From an uncultured Butyricimonas sp. (GTDB lineage: Bacteria; Bacteroidota; Bacteroidia; Bacteroidales; Marinifilaceae), in contig CALUMT010000012.1 in NCBI GenBank assembly GCA_944321845.1, positions 1 to 64,000 on the forward strand: DNA of 64,000 nucleotides, given 5' to 3'. Below the pieces are notes generated by a model. The model did no database searches and was not told the DNA's origin. It worked only from the letters and a program-made list of their open reading frames with translations. This document shows positions 25,607 to 34,627 of the stretch, in pieces. The number at the start of each line of letters is the position of its first letter. The first letter of the stretch is position 1. Made by a program: the position numbers and the translations under genes.

Positions 25607-28600
25607 TTAGAAACTCAATGTTAAAGAACAAGAAACCGTACGACGGGCTGGCCAATCCGCTGTTTCCGGATCTCTTCCTTCCCAAGCCTTATCGAAAGCA
25701 ATAAAGAATGGATTTGTCATACTTAAATTTATAGATGTATTTCTAAATCCGATAGCTCGTCGCCAACGCTCAGGTAAATCATATTGTAAAGCAATTGAAC
25801 GACAACGAATAAAATCCGTATTAGCAATTCGGACATCCGATTGATTATACATCTCATAAGGACTCACATAGTCCATACCACTTAACGTAGGCAAAAGAAC
25901 ACTCATCGAATTAGGATTGCCAGCCGGAATCGCAGGAATATTCGTGACTTTTTCATCTCCAGGTTTTCTCCAACGATTAAACAAATAACGAGGAGCATTC
26001 TGATCCGGGGCTGGAGCTCCAGACGTGGCATAAAACTCTGGCAGGAAAGTTTGTGCACCAAATGACATGGCAAAACTAGCTCTTAACGTCAACTTTTTGT
26101 AACGTAAGGAAGTTGTTAGTCCTCCTGAAATATCTGGTTCTATACAACCAGCTTTTACTAAATAATCTAACTCATTGTTTTCTCTCGGCTCAACATCCAT
26201 ATATTTAAATTGGGGTCTCCCATTCTCAGCGTTCAAACCGTCAAAAGCATAGGCATAAAACGTCCCGTAGGCCTCTCCCTCCACGATTGCCTCTCCTGAC
26301 AAATAATCAGAACGAGTATTCATACGTTCATTATTTTCAAGTTTGTTTCTCACCCTACTTGTATTAAAAGCAAGTGACCATGTAAAATTTTCCGTCCGTA
26401 CAGGAGTAGCACTAATATACAACTCGTATCCGCTATTTTTCATCACAGTCCCATCAATATAAGCCGTACCCACGCCATACTCTACTGCCACATCACGGGA
26501 GGATAGCACGTGACTAATCTTATTGTAAAAACTCAGACCTGCTCCTACACGCCCTTGAAAAAACGAAAAATCGATTCCCAAATTCCAATCTTCCGTCTTC
26601 TCCCATCCTAAATCAGGATAAGGCAACGATTTCAGACTAAGTACATATTGCTGATAATCATCATCTAATCCTCCATCTGTAGCAATTAGATAAGGAGACA
26701 CTTCTGTTACTGCATTACCTCGCCATCCATAAGAAAAAGAAATATCGAACATATCATACCACGAAGATGCCCATGACATAAAGGGCTCGTTACCAATACG
26801 CCATTTCACACCCAAGGAGAATGTCGGATTGAAACGTTTATTCTTATCCTGCCCGAAACGGTTGGAAGCATCCAATCTGGCATTCAAATTCATAATATAA
26901 CGTTCGTTATAACCATATACAACCGTTAAATATTCACTCAACGTATTCGACACAGTATTGGTTATCTTCGTTCCTTGACGCATCTCATCATGCAAGTCCC
27001 GGTAGTTTGTTCCCAAACCACTGATAGGTATAACCTCCTTAGGTACTTCCGCAAATGTTTCTCCTCTATAAAACAAATAACCGTAACGCATGTTCGTCGA
27101 CCCGTCTTGTTTAGTGGAATTGGCTTGTAAACCGAGATTCACAGTTAAACGATGTTTCTCATTAAACACGTTGTTATACAAAATAGCAGCACGGAAAGAC
27201 CAATCCCGATTTTTAGCCTCTTCTAATTGTAACAGCCCCCCAAACGGCAAAACACTTGCATGCTGCTCATCAGAATTGGCAATAACCTCCCCATACTCAT
27301 ATCCACGGATTTGCGTAATATAATGAGAATATTCTGTAGCCCACGATTTAATTTTATTCGATGCCAAGGAATAAGATAACGTTCCTTGCAATTCAAAATG
27401 TTCCCAAAAGTTATAGCGCAAATTCAATGCCGATTGTAGCGTAACGCCTTCCGTAATCGTACCCGTATTATCCAGTTCATTTAAAATATTGTAATTATAC
27501 GTATTTTTACTTGGTAAAGAATAACTAGTAGTACCAGACTCCTCATGATAATAAAGAGAACCGTCCTCATTGTACATGGGGATAATTCGGGCAGTATTCA
27601 TTGCGTAAGAATAAGGACTCACGCCAAAGGCAAAGTTACTAGTTTTCCGAAAACTCCCGTTTAACTGGAAATCTATAATCACATCTTTTAAATAAAAACT
27701 ATTATTCGTACTCGCAGTAAAAGACAACATATCATTCCCCTTAGCCTCACCTTTCGTTTCATTAGCTCCGAGAGAGAAACGACTAGCAACCTTCCTACTG
27801 TTTGAAGAAACACTCAAGCTGTGATTATGACTAAAACTATTCCGGAAAAGAAGATCAAACCAATCTGTATTCATTCTTTCCATTTTACGAAACTCTTCAA
27901 CAAATTGCTCCCGGGTAATTTCTTTTGCTTGCAGACGTTGAATTAATCCTGCATATCCAATTGTTGGACGTACTTCTTGAGTATAACTATTTCTATCCTC
28001 CCACAATTCTTGCGAGAAACGCATATACTCTTGAGAATTCATCATATCGTATAAATGATAACCCGGTTTCTGTCCGATACTAAAACTACCATTATACGAA
28101 ACACTCAATCCCTCTCCAGAGGCCTTCTTTGTCGTAATAACAATCACTCCATTAGCGGCCTGTGAACCATAAATCGCTGTGGCAGAAGCATCTTTCAGGA
28201 CTGTTATCGTCTCTATATCCATCGGGTTTAGCCAAGAAATCGCATTACCTGCAGTTTCTCTCAAGTTATCCATCTCATCGGAAATGGGACTAGCATCATC
28301 AGGTATTGGAAGCGGATTTGTCTGAATAACACCATCTACCACCCACAATGGCTCCTGATTGCCTAAAAGTGTCGATGTTCCTCGTACTCTCACCCGGGGA
28401 GTACCTCCAACCTTTCCTGTGCGGTTGATGACCGAGAGTCCCGGAATTTGGCCTTGCAACATTTGATCAATAGAGGATTCCCCCGCCACGAGTATATCCT
28501 CTGCTTTTACCTTAGTAACAGCCCCCACATAACTTCCCCGATCAATAGTTGCATAACCCGTCACGATAACATCTTCTAGATTCGAAATTTTTTCCTTCAT

Positions 28601-29200
28601 ATAAATTCTAAGAGTATCTGTCTTCTCTGTAAATTCTACTTCTTGGGACTCGTAGCCGACAAAAGAAAACTTCAATTTCCCATTTTGCATCGGCAACTCA
28701 AGGGAAAACCAACCTTTATCTGAGGTTGCTGTCCCCACAGTAGTACCTACCACCACCACCGTTACACCAGGAAGAGGAAGTTTTTTCTCATCATAAACAA
28801 AACCTTTCAATGTAATGGATTTCTTTTGGTCTTCATCCGGAAGACATTTCAAGATAATAAACTCATCCTGAATAATATAAGTCAAACGAGTACCAGCCAA
28901 AACCTTATTTAATACGATATCCAGTTCTTGATTATCAAAACCGGCCTCTACTTTGCCATATTTATCCAACTCGTTATTACTGAACACTACAGTAAAACCT
29001 GTCTGTTGTTTGATTTGTTTAAACAAATCAAAATAAGTTATCGTTCTGTCCTTAACGGTGATTCTAACCTGCCCGACAACATGGGCATAAGTACAATGCA
29101 TTGTAATCACCAATAAAAATACAGCCATTTTCATGACTTTTAATGGTTTTTGTGAGCTGGAAAGTTTCCTCCACGGCCACAATTTGCGCATTTTTTTCAT
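25607..29200 (-). CDS. SusC/RagA-family TonB-dependent transporter with STN domain (locus 2)
   Basis: This 1197-residue protein starts from the ATG at 29200, chosen because its context TTTTTTTCATACTTTTGT is identical to the susC start of locus 1; an ATG at 29215 is also in frame. Parts: signal peptide to about residue 44, STN domain (VRITVKDRTITYFDLFKQIK), CarboxypepD_reg domain (KGFVYDEKKLPLPGVTVVV), plug with GQIPGLSVI, VRVRGTSTLL, PLWVVDGVI and YGSQAANGVIVITTKK, then the barrel ending SLTLSF. The STN domain indicates regulation by the FecR encoded upstream. The ligand is unknown; the neighbouring thioredoxins and metallohydrolase-like protein hint at peptides or proteins. Confidence 0.95.
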   Translation of the reverse strand: MKKMRKLWPWRKLSSSQKPLKVMKMAVFLLVITMHCTYAHVVGQVRITVKDRTITYFDLFKQIKQQTGFTVVFSNNELDKYGKVEAGFDNQELDIVLNKVLAGTRLTYIIQDEFIILKCLPDEDQKKSITLKGFVYDEKKLPLPGVTVVVVGTTVGTATSDKGWFSLELPMQNGKLKFSFVGYESQEVEFTEKTDTLRIYMKEKISNLEDVIVTGYATIDRGSYVGAVTKVKAEDILVAGESSIDQMLQGQIPGLSVINRTGKVGGTPRVRVRGTSTLLGNQEPLWVVDGVIQTNPLPIPDDASPISDEMDNLRETAGNAISWLNPMDIETITVLKDASATAIYGSQAANGVIVITTKKASGEGLSVSYNGSFSIGQKPGYHLYDMMNSQEYMRFSQELWEDRNSYTQEVRPTIGYAGLIQRLQAKEITREQFVEEFRKMERMNTDWFDLLFRNSFSHNHSLSVSSNSRKVASRFSLGANETKGEAKGNDMLSFTASTNNSFYLKDVIIDFQLNGSFRKTSNFAFGVSPYSYAMNTARIIPMYNEDGSLYYHEESGTTSYSLPSKNTYNYNILNELDNTGTITEGVTLQSALNLRYNFWEHFELQGTLSYSLASNKIKSWATEYSHYITQIRGYEYGEVIANSDEQHASVLPFGGLLQLEEAKNRDWSFRAAILYNNVFNEKHRLTVNLGLQANSTKQDGSTNMRYGYLFYRGETFAEVPKEVIPISGLGTNYRDLHDEMRQGTKITNTVSNTLSEYLTVVYGYNERYIMNLNARLDASNRFGQDKNKRFNPTFSLGVKWRIGNEPFMSWASSWYDMFDISFSYGWRGNAVTEVSPYLIATDGGLDDDYQQYVLSLKSLPYPDLGWEKTEDWNLGIDFSFFQGRVGAGLSFYNKISHVLSSRDVAVEYGVGTAYIDGTVMKNSGYELYISATPVRTENFTWSLAFNTSRVRNKLENNERMNTRSDYLSGEAIVEGEAYGTFYAYAFDGLNAENGRPQFKYMDVEPRENNELDYLVKAGCIEPDISGGLTTSLRYKKLTLRASFAMSFGAQTFLPEFYATSGAPAPDQNAPRYLFNRWRKPGDEKVTNIPAIPAGNPNSMSVLLPTLSGMDYVSPYEMYNQSDVRIANTDFIRCRSIALQYDLPERWRRAIGFRNTSINLSMTNPFFIAFDKAWEGRDPETADWPARRTVSCSLTLSF

Positions 29201-29241
29201 ACTTTTGTTTATCAAATTAAATTATTACTATTAATAATTAC

Positions 29242-29277
29242 ATATTTCGGAAGGTGGTGACGCACATTCCGAAATAT
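29242..29277 (-). repeat. Hairpin between fecR and susC, locus 2
   Basis: ATATTTCGGAA (29242-29252) and TTCCGAAATAT (29267-29277) are a perfect 11-bp inverted repeat around a 14-base loop. It lies four bases downstream of the fecR stop and about 40 bases before susC. The following T-tract is on the plus-strand side, so on the coding strand it is preceded by an A-tract. It probably shapes the fecR-susC mRNA rather than ending it. Confidence 0.65.
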
Positions 29278-29280
29278 TTT

Positions 29281-30456
29281 TTATCTCTCTCGCGTACGGA
29301 TAATAATCTTCTCCTGATTCTCAATGAACTCTACATTGGTTGTCTGTGCTATCATATCCAACACGTAATCCAAAGACCTGTACTTCGTTACCGCTCCCGA
29401 AAAACGTAATTCTTTTGCTGCCATATCTTCAAAAACAAAATCAACACCATACCAACGGGACAATTTTACAGTCAACTCTACCAAGTCCATATCTTCAAAA
29501 TTAAACACGCCCGATTTCCAAGCGAGTATGGTAGCGACATCTCCTTTGCGAATCATCACTTCCCCCTTCACACGCTCTGCTGTCGCTATCTCCCCGGGAT
29601 TCAACACGAATACCTTTCCCGCCACGTCAAAACTGACCTTCCCCTGCAAAAGAGCAACTTCTGTTTTGTTATCTTCCGGATAAGCCATTACATTAAAAGA
29701 TGTACCTAATACTCTTACCTGTTTCTCTCCCATATTTACTAAAAAAGGCTTTTGAGTATCAGGCGTTACCTCAAAATATGCCTCCCCTTCCAAATGTACT
29801 TCCCGACAATTCTCGGCAAAACGGACAGGAAATTCCAACTTCGAGGCAGAATTCATCCAAACCCTCGTACCATCAGTCAACGTCACGAAATATTCCCCTC
29901 GCTCTGGAACAATAATCGTATTCCATCCCATCGTATCCTCTTGTGCAATACTTTCTTCCTCTTCCACAAAACGAACTCCTAAAGAATCCTGAATCAATCC
30001 GACACCTGGAATCTCGACCGAATGACTCAGAACACTATCCGTCAACACAATTTTTTCTCCTATAGACGTTAACAACACAGCTTTCGTATTTCCTGCTTCA
30101 GTCTGAAGGACATTGCTCAGAACCACGGGCGCCTCAATCACATCAGGCTGCAAAAACCAAAACAGCAGTCCCCCTAATCCCACAACAAGCACCACGCAGG
30201 CTGCATATACCCACCAAGAAATTATCTTCCTCCGGGAACGTTTCACTAGCGGCAAAACTCGCAGCCAAACCTCATCACACATCTGCTCTAGTCGAGAGTT
30301 TTTCACTGCTGCCAAAACACGTAACCTCATTCGAAGTTCTTTACAAAACATGCTTTTATGCTCCGGCGAAACATCCAACCAACGTGCTAACTCCTGCCTT
30401 TCTTTCTCACTAAGCTTACCACTCAAATAACTGTTTATCCATTCATCGATATCCAT
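29281..30456 (-). CDS. FecR-family anti-sigma factor (locus 2)
   Basis: This 391-residue single-pass protein has a cytoplasmic N-terminus (INSYLSGKLSEKERQELARW), a membrane helix at about 83-103 (WWVYAACVVLVVGLGGLLFW), a FecR domain with PERGEYFVTLTDGTRVWMNS, GEAYFEV and VLGTSFNVMAY, and a DUF4974-like end with LSRWYGVDFVF and LRFSGAVTKY. It should relay the state of the locus 2 SusC STN domain to the ECF sigma encoded 87 bases upstream. The SusC and sigma genes flank it in the classic order. Confidence 0.94.
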   Translation of the reverse strand: MDIDEWINSYLSGKLSEKERQELARWLDVSPEHKSMFCKELRMRLRVLAAVKNSRLEQMCDEVWLRVLPLVKRSRRKIISWWVYAACVVLVVGLGGLLFWFLQPDVIEAPVVLSNVLQTEAGNTKAVLLTSIGEKIVLTDSVLSHSVEIPGVGLIQDSLGVRFVEEEESIAQEDTMGWNTIIVPERGEYFVTLTDGTRVWMNSASKLEFPVRFAENCREVHLEGEAYFEVTPDTQKPFLVNMGEKQVRVLGTSFNVMAYPEDNKTEVALLQGKVSFDVAGKVFVLNPGEIATAERVKGEVMIRKGDVATILAWKSGVFNFEDMDLVELTVKLSRWYGVDFVFEDMAAKELRFSGAVTKYRSLDYVLDMIAQTTNVEFIENQEKIIIRTRER

Positions 30457-30542
30457 AACTTTTTTATCTATTTCACCGTATAGACAAAAAAAAAGAAAAT
30501 CGGGTGAATCAAAAAATAAAAAAAATAGCTACAAATAAGCAA

Positions 30543-31091
30543 CTACCTGATTAACAAAATATAAAGGAATAGATCCATCCGTTCGGCAAAACAAGTCTTC
30601 AAATGCTTTATCCCGTTTCTCAGTAAGGTCTTTACCGTGTTTATAGATATTCCTAATCGATCAGCTACTTCTTGATATTTCATCCCATGAAAAAACACAT
30701 CATAAATAATTTCTCTTGTTCTTTCTGGCATCGTACTTATCTCAAATTCAATATCTCGAATCAATTCATCATTCCAATTCATGACTTCTTGCTCAAGCAC
30801 ATCTTCACAAAATTCATCCAGAATATCCCGCTGAATACTCTTTTTCTTTAACAGATTCAAACAGGTATTTCTCACAGAACGAAATAGATACGTCTTCACA
30901 GCTTCATCCTGTATCTGCTCAAAAGCTTTGCTTTTCCAAAAATTAATAAATACCTCTGAAATTACATCCTCAGCATCCTCCTCCACAACTAAAAAACTAA
31001 GCGCATACAAAAATAACGGCTTAGAATACATCCTATAAAACCATTCAAACCGTCCCTCGCAAGTTGTCTTGTCAAGTTGTATTTCTACCAT
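30543..31091 (-). CDS. ECF RNA polymerase sigma-70 factor (locus 2)
   Basis: This 182-residue FecI-like sigma factor is taken from the ATG at 31091, since the upstream ATG at 31133 lies two bases after the -7 box and would not be on the transcript. Region 2 includes FVVEEDAEDVISEVFINFW. Region 4 includes MPERTREIIYDVFFHGMKYQ and an HTH ending GISINTVKTLLRNGIKH. It should activate the susC operon of locus 2, with FecR as regulator. Confidence 0.93.
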   Translation of the reverse strand: MVEIQLDKTTCEGRFEWFYRMYSKPLFLYALSFLVVEEDAEDVISEVFINFWKSKAFEQIQDEAVKTYLFRSVRNTCLNLLKKKSIQRDILDEFCEDVLEQEVMNWNDELIRDIEFEISTMPERTREIIYDVFFHGMKYQEVADRLGISINTVKTLLRNGIKHLKTCFAERMDLFLYILLIR

Positions 31092-31135
31092 ATACAATTT
31101 TTTACCAGAGATATTCTTGCTAGTTTTGTACATGA

Positions 31136-31166
31136 CAAATTTATAAATTATTGTTTACATCACAAA
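31136..31166 (-). promoter_or_regulatory. Promoter of the locus 2 ECF sigma gene
   Basis: On the minus strand, TTTG (31163-31166), a 19-base spacer and TAAATTTG (31136-31143) match the Bacteroidetes -33/-7 pattern fully. It decides the start of the sigma gene at 31091. Confidence 0.75.
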
Positions 31167-31260
31167 CAATCGTCAACAGAGATGTAAAAGTCACAAAGGA
31201 ATCATCGCTTTTAATCAATATCTAACCCGTTATTTGTCAATATTTCATATTGAGTATCTC

Positions 31261-31293
31261 CGTATCAATTCCGTATTAATTGCGTATTAATAG
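31261..31293. repeat. Three 11-bp direct repeats in the sigma-marC intergenic region
   Basis: CGTATCAATTC, CGTATTAATTG and CGTATTAATAG follow each other without gaps (31261-31271, 31272-31282, 31283-31293). The 11-bp period places each unit on nearly the same DNA face, as expected of protein-binding repeats. The intergenic stretch 31092-31474 otherwise holds the sigma promoter, a palindrome and the marC -7 box. Confidence 0.75.
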
Positions 31294-31300
31294 CTTATTT

Positions 31301-31319
31301 TTACGTATATAATACGTAA
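31301..31319. promoter_or_regulatory. 19-bp perfect palindrome, possible operator
   Basis: TTACGTATATAATACGTAA consists of two 8-bp arms around ATA. It lies 7 bases after the 11-bp direct repeats and 124 bases before the marC -7 box. It looks like a dimeric regulator site; the regulator is unknown. Confidence 0.5.
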
Positions 31320-31442
31320 CTATTCTGCAATTAAATTATGATATATATTATTCATCCACAGATTTAACAGGGAATAATACCGGAGAAGAAAGACAGAATC
31401 ATACTGCGGCAAATATTTTTATCGAGTACTTTATCTTTTTCG

Positions 31443-31450
31443 TAACTTTG
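31443..31450 (+). promoter_or_regulatory. -7 box of the marC-family gene
   Basis: TAACTTTG matches TAnnTTTG. It lies 24 bases upstream of the ATG at 31475 and rules out the longer TTG-started frame at 31448. No clear -33 element is seen. Confidence 0.6.
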
Positions 31451-31474
31451 CAGCCGGAAACAACACGAAAAGTT

Positions 31475-32068
31475 ATGCCTATCGATTTTAAAGAAATATT
31501 CACGGCTTTCATGGTGCTATTTGCCGTTATCGACATCACGGGGTCAACCCCTATCATCATCAACCTGAACAACACGGGAAAAAAGATTCAAGCCGGGAAA
31601 GCAGCCCTAATATCTTTCGGGATTCTGATCGCATTTTTATTCGCGGGAGATTTTCTGCTCAAACTGTTCAACATCGACATTTCCTCCTTTGCCATTGCGG
31701 GAGCTCTCGTGCTACTCGTTTTGGCCGTGGAAATGACTTTCAATATCGAAGTTTTTCATAATGACGGACCTGGCGGATCTGCCACCATCGTTCCCATTGT
31801 CTTCCCACTTATCGCCGGGGCTGGTACGCTGACCACCACGCTTACCCTACGGGCAGAATGTCACGTGGTCAATATCATGATCGCAATAGCCCTGAACATG
31901 CTATTGGTCTACCTGGTACTCAAGCACGCCCATTGGGTAGAACGGCTGATCGGGAAAGGCGGCGTGTATATTCTCCGTAAATTTTTCGGGATTATCCTTT
32001 TGGCCATTTCCGTGAAACTGTTCACGTCAAACCTAAATATACTATTAGAAACAGTCAAGGCCAATTAA
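31475..32068 (+). CDS. MarC family (UPF0056) inner-membrane protein
   Basis: This 197-residue protein starts from the ATG at 31475 (MPIDFKEIF). It has six hydrophobic segments and the family blocks FAVIDITGSTPIIINL near the start, FGILIAFLFAGDFLLKLFNI, and VPIVFPLIAGAGTLTTTL in the middle. MarC was once linked to multiple antibiotic resistance, but that link was not supported and the function is unknown; resemblance to small-solute transporters is the usual suggestion. The 3' end overlaps the convergent trkA stop by 4 bases. Confidence 0.92.
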   Translation: MPIDFKEIFTAFMVLFAVIDITGSTPIIINLNNTGKKIQAGKAALISFGILIAFLFAGDFLLKLFNIDISSFAIAGALVLLVLAVEMTFNIEVFHNDGPGGSATIVPIVFPLIAGAGTLTTTLTLRAECHVVNIMIAIALNMLLVYLVLKHAHWVERLIGKGGVYILRKFFGIILLAISVKLFTSNLNILLETVKAN

Positions 32069-32733
32069 ATAAATTGCATCCCCAGCTGCCGGAAACTTCT
32101 TAACGTACCGTAGAGGACCAATATATCGCCTTTTTCCAAGACTATATCATTTGGTACATCCTGTATGACAAGAGGTTTCCCTGCTTTCTTATCATAACGT
32201 TTCAGGGCAATCAGCTGCAAATCGAAATTATCCTTGAAAGCGACATCCACAAGCTTACGCCCCACGAAGTCCGGATGCAACTCCCATTCCACGACAAGAT
32301 GATCATCATCCACGATATAAGAATCAATGGTCGTTCCCAGTTCCACTTTGGTTGCAAAGAAATCGGCATACTCTTTCTCCGGATTTATCAATTCAGTTAT
32401 TCCCATGGACTTCAGGATAACACTATGCACGGCAGATATGGAACGGGCAACGATTCTTTTCACTCCAATCTGCTTCAACAAGGCAATCACGAGAAGCGAT
32501 GTCCCGAATTCCTTTCCCAGGACCACGAAGACCACGTCCACCTCTTTCAGCGGCAATGTCCGTAATGCCATCTCATTCGTTACATCCAAAGCGACGGTAC
32601 TCGAAATGGAATCCTTGTATTTATTCACCTTTTCCAAATCACTATCCACGGCCAACACCTCATTCCCCCGCATCGTCAAGCGCTGGGATAAGGCGACGCC
32701 AAAATTACCTAAGCCGATTACAATACATTTCAT
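32065..32733 (-). CDS. trkA: TrkA/KtrA-type NAD-binding regulatory subunit of potassium uptake
   Basis: This 222-residue protein has a single TrkA-N (RCK) domain with the Rossmann motif GLGNFG near residue 7 and the acidic residue after strand 2 (VDSD), followed by a TrkA-C domain (about 135-220, VEWELHPDFVGRKLVDVAF). The length fits KtrA rather than the double-domain TrkA of enterobacteria. It binds nucleotides and gates the membrane subunit encoded just upstream, 11 bases away. It is cytoplasmic, peripheral at the inner membrane. Confidence 0.93.
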   Translation of the reverse strand: MKCIVIGLGNFGVALSQRLTMRGNEVLAVDSDLEKVNKYKDSISSTVALDVTNEMALRTLPLKEVDVVFVVLGKEFGTSLLVIALLKQIGVKRIVARSISAVHSVILKSMGITELINPEKEYADFFATKVELGTTIDSYIVDDDHLVVEWELHPDFVGRKLVDVAFKDNFDLQLIALKRYDKKAGKPLVIQDVPNDIVLEKGDILVLYGTLRSFRQLGMQFI

Positions 32734-32744
32734 AATTACAATAC

Positions 32745-34559
32745 TTACAAGATTAAGGTATCATCAGGATACGTGTACAGCGGCTGCTCCTGCCTCCGTA
32801 CAAAACAAGCCAACAAGGTCATCAAGCCGACACGCCCGACAAACATGGTCAAACTGATCACAATTTTTCCACCGGTACTCAGATCCGGGGTAATGCCCAA
32901 ACTGGACCCTACCGTACCTAAAGCTGAAACCACCTCAAACACGATATGCATGAACGGTACACCCGGTTCCAGTTTCAACATCACCAAAACGACCAGCACA
33001 ATCCAGACCACGGACAATGAAATCAAAGCATAAGCCCGATTCACATTCTCCTGTGTCAACTGCCGCCGGTCTATCATAATACGCTCCTGTCCCCGCAATG
33101 TGGCCCACACATTACGCAAGGCGATATAGAAGGTAGTGGTCTTTATTCCTCCTCCCGTGGACATGGGAGAAGCACCTATCCACATCAACACAAGCAACAA
33201 CAATATGGCCGGAGTGGACAACAACGTCATATCCACGTTGGCGAATCCTGCCGTACGGGGCGTGACTGCCCCCATGAAAGACGAAACGAATTTCCCGTAC
33301 AGCGACATCCCCGCCAATGTATGATTATTCTCGAAGATCCAATATAAAGCCGTTCCGACAACCAGCAGGATCAAGGTCACGGGCAGAACAACCCGGGTCG
33401 TCGAACTGATTATCCGCACACGGTATTCGCCATGATAAGGGGTTCCAAACCATCTCCTCAAACAATTACGCAAACGGTAATGAAGCAAAGAACCGTAATT
33501 GAACAATATCGGGAAACCGATTCCTCCCAGGATTACCAGGAATGCCAATACAAGTTGAAGGTTATAAAGTTCCCGGATTAAAGGGTCATACAGGCTCCCG
33601 GACAAGGTGGAAAAACCGGCATTACAAAAAGCGGAAACCGCATGAAACAGCGAAAAGAAAAACTTATTGGAGATACCCTCCACATCCTGCACCTGCAAAT
33701 ACACGAGATAAGTTCCGACCCCCTCGATAATCAAAGTCGTCAACACGATATAGACCACCGTACGGAAAATATCACTCAACGAGGCCTCGTTCAACAGATT
33801 CTGCATGACGAACTGCTCCCGGAAAGAAGTCCCGCTTAAAAAAGTCATCGCGAAAAACGAGGTAAATGTCATGATCCCCAATCCACCGAGCTGTATCAAT
33901 AACAGAATAACGACTTGCCCCATAGGTGTAAAAACAGTCGCCGTATCCACCACGGTTAATCCCGTAACGCAAACGGCACTGGTCGACGTGAAAAGAGCAT
34001 CCAGAAAACTGATACCACTATACGTGGCCAAAGGCAATTGCAACAGTACCGCCCCGACAAAAACCAGGAACAAAAAACTGCAGACGAACAAGATCTCCGG
34101 CTTCATCCGACGACGAATAATGACAAAGACCTGCTTGGATAACTGTATCACGCTCAGAAACGCAATCGTGATATAAGTCAACCATTTATCCGTCTGAATC
34201 CAAAAACTGGAAGAAAAAATACTTCCCGACTCCTCCACCCGCTGCTGCAATATCATAATCCCCAACAAAAGCAAAAGAATCCCGACCTCTATCCAGAAAC
34301 CCTTCTCTGCTCGTATCAACCTGAAATTAAGCACGAACCGTAATATTCCCAACACGAAGAATATCCTGGACATCCACTTGAAGACGTGAAACATCGTATC
34401 CACGTACCCTTCCTGTATCGGGAAACCAAACCGATAGACAATCAACAATACCGCCACGAAGGAGGTCAGAAAGAGGATCACGTTTCCCACGATCTCCACC
34501 ACCCGCCTCACGGAACGGTATAGATTCTTCAACCGGAATTTAGTTTCTATTGAAAACAT
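32745..34559 (-). CDS. trkH: TrkH/KtrB-type potassium-transporting membrane subunit
   Basis: This 604-residue protein has an N-terminal extension of about four membrane helices (1-155) not present in KtrB. Then come four pore repeats, each with a selectivity segment: SAVCVTGLTVVD, SAFCNAGFSTLS, VTPRTAGFANVD and SALGTVGSSLG. The conserved glycines of the potassium filter are all present. With trkA downstream it forms an ion-driven K+ uptake system in the inner membrane. The start at 34559 gives MFSIETKFRLKNLYRS; I see no better alternative. Confidence 0.93.
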   Translation of the reverse strand: MFSIETKFRLKNLYRSVRRVVEIVGNVILFLTSFVAVLLIVYRFGFPIQEGYVDTMFHVFKWMSRIFFVLGILRFVLNFRLIRAEKGFWIEVGILLLLLGIMILQQRVEESGSIFSSSFWIQTDKWLTYITIAFLSVIQLSKQVFVIIRRRMKPEILFVCSFLFLVFVGAVLLQLPLATYSGISFLDALFTSTSAVCVTGLTVVDTATVFTPMGQVVILLLIQLGGLGIMTFTSFFAMTFLSGTSFREQFVMQNLLNEASLSDIFRTVVYIVLTTLIIEGVGTYLVYLQVQDVEGISNKFFFSLFHAVSAFCNAGFSTLSGSLYDPLIRELYNLQLVLAFLVILGGIGFPILFNYGSLLHYRLRNCLRRWFGTPYHGEYRVRIISSTTRVVLPVTLILLVVGTALYWIFENNHTLAGMSLYGKFVSSFMGAVTPRTAGFANVDMTLLSTPAILLLLVLMWIGASPMSTGGGIKTTTFYIALRNVWATLRGQERIMIDRRQLTQENVNRAYALISLSVVWIVLVVLVMLKLEPGVPFMHIVFEVVSALGTVGSSLGITPDLSTGGKIVISLTMFVGRVGLMTLLACFVRRQEQPLYTYPDDTLIL

Positions 34560-34627
34560 AGTCTCACTCTTTTCCTGGAGTTCCTTTCCAGATTTATGAT
34601 TTCAAACAAGATCTCCCCAGTATCCAT

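Noticed and set aside
31092..31133. Longer start for the locus 2 sigma factor at 31133
   Set aside because: The same reason applies: the ATG follows the TAAATTTG box by two bases.
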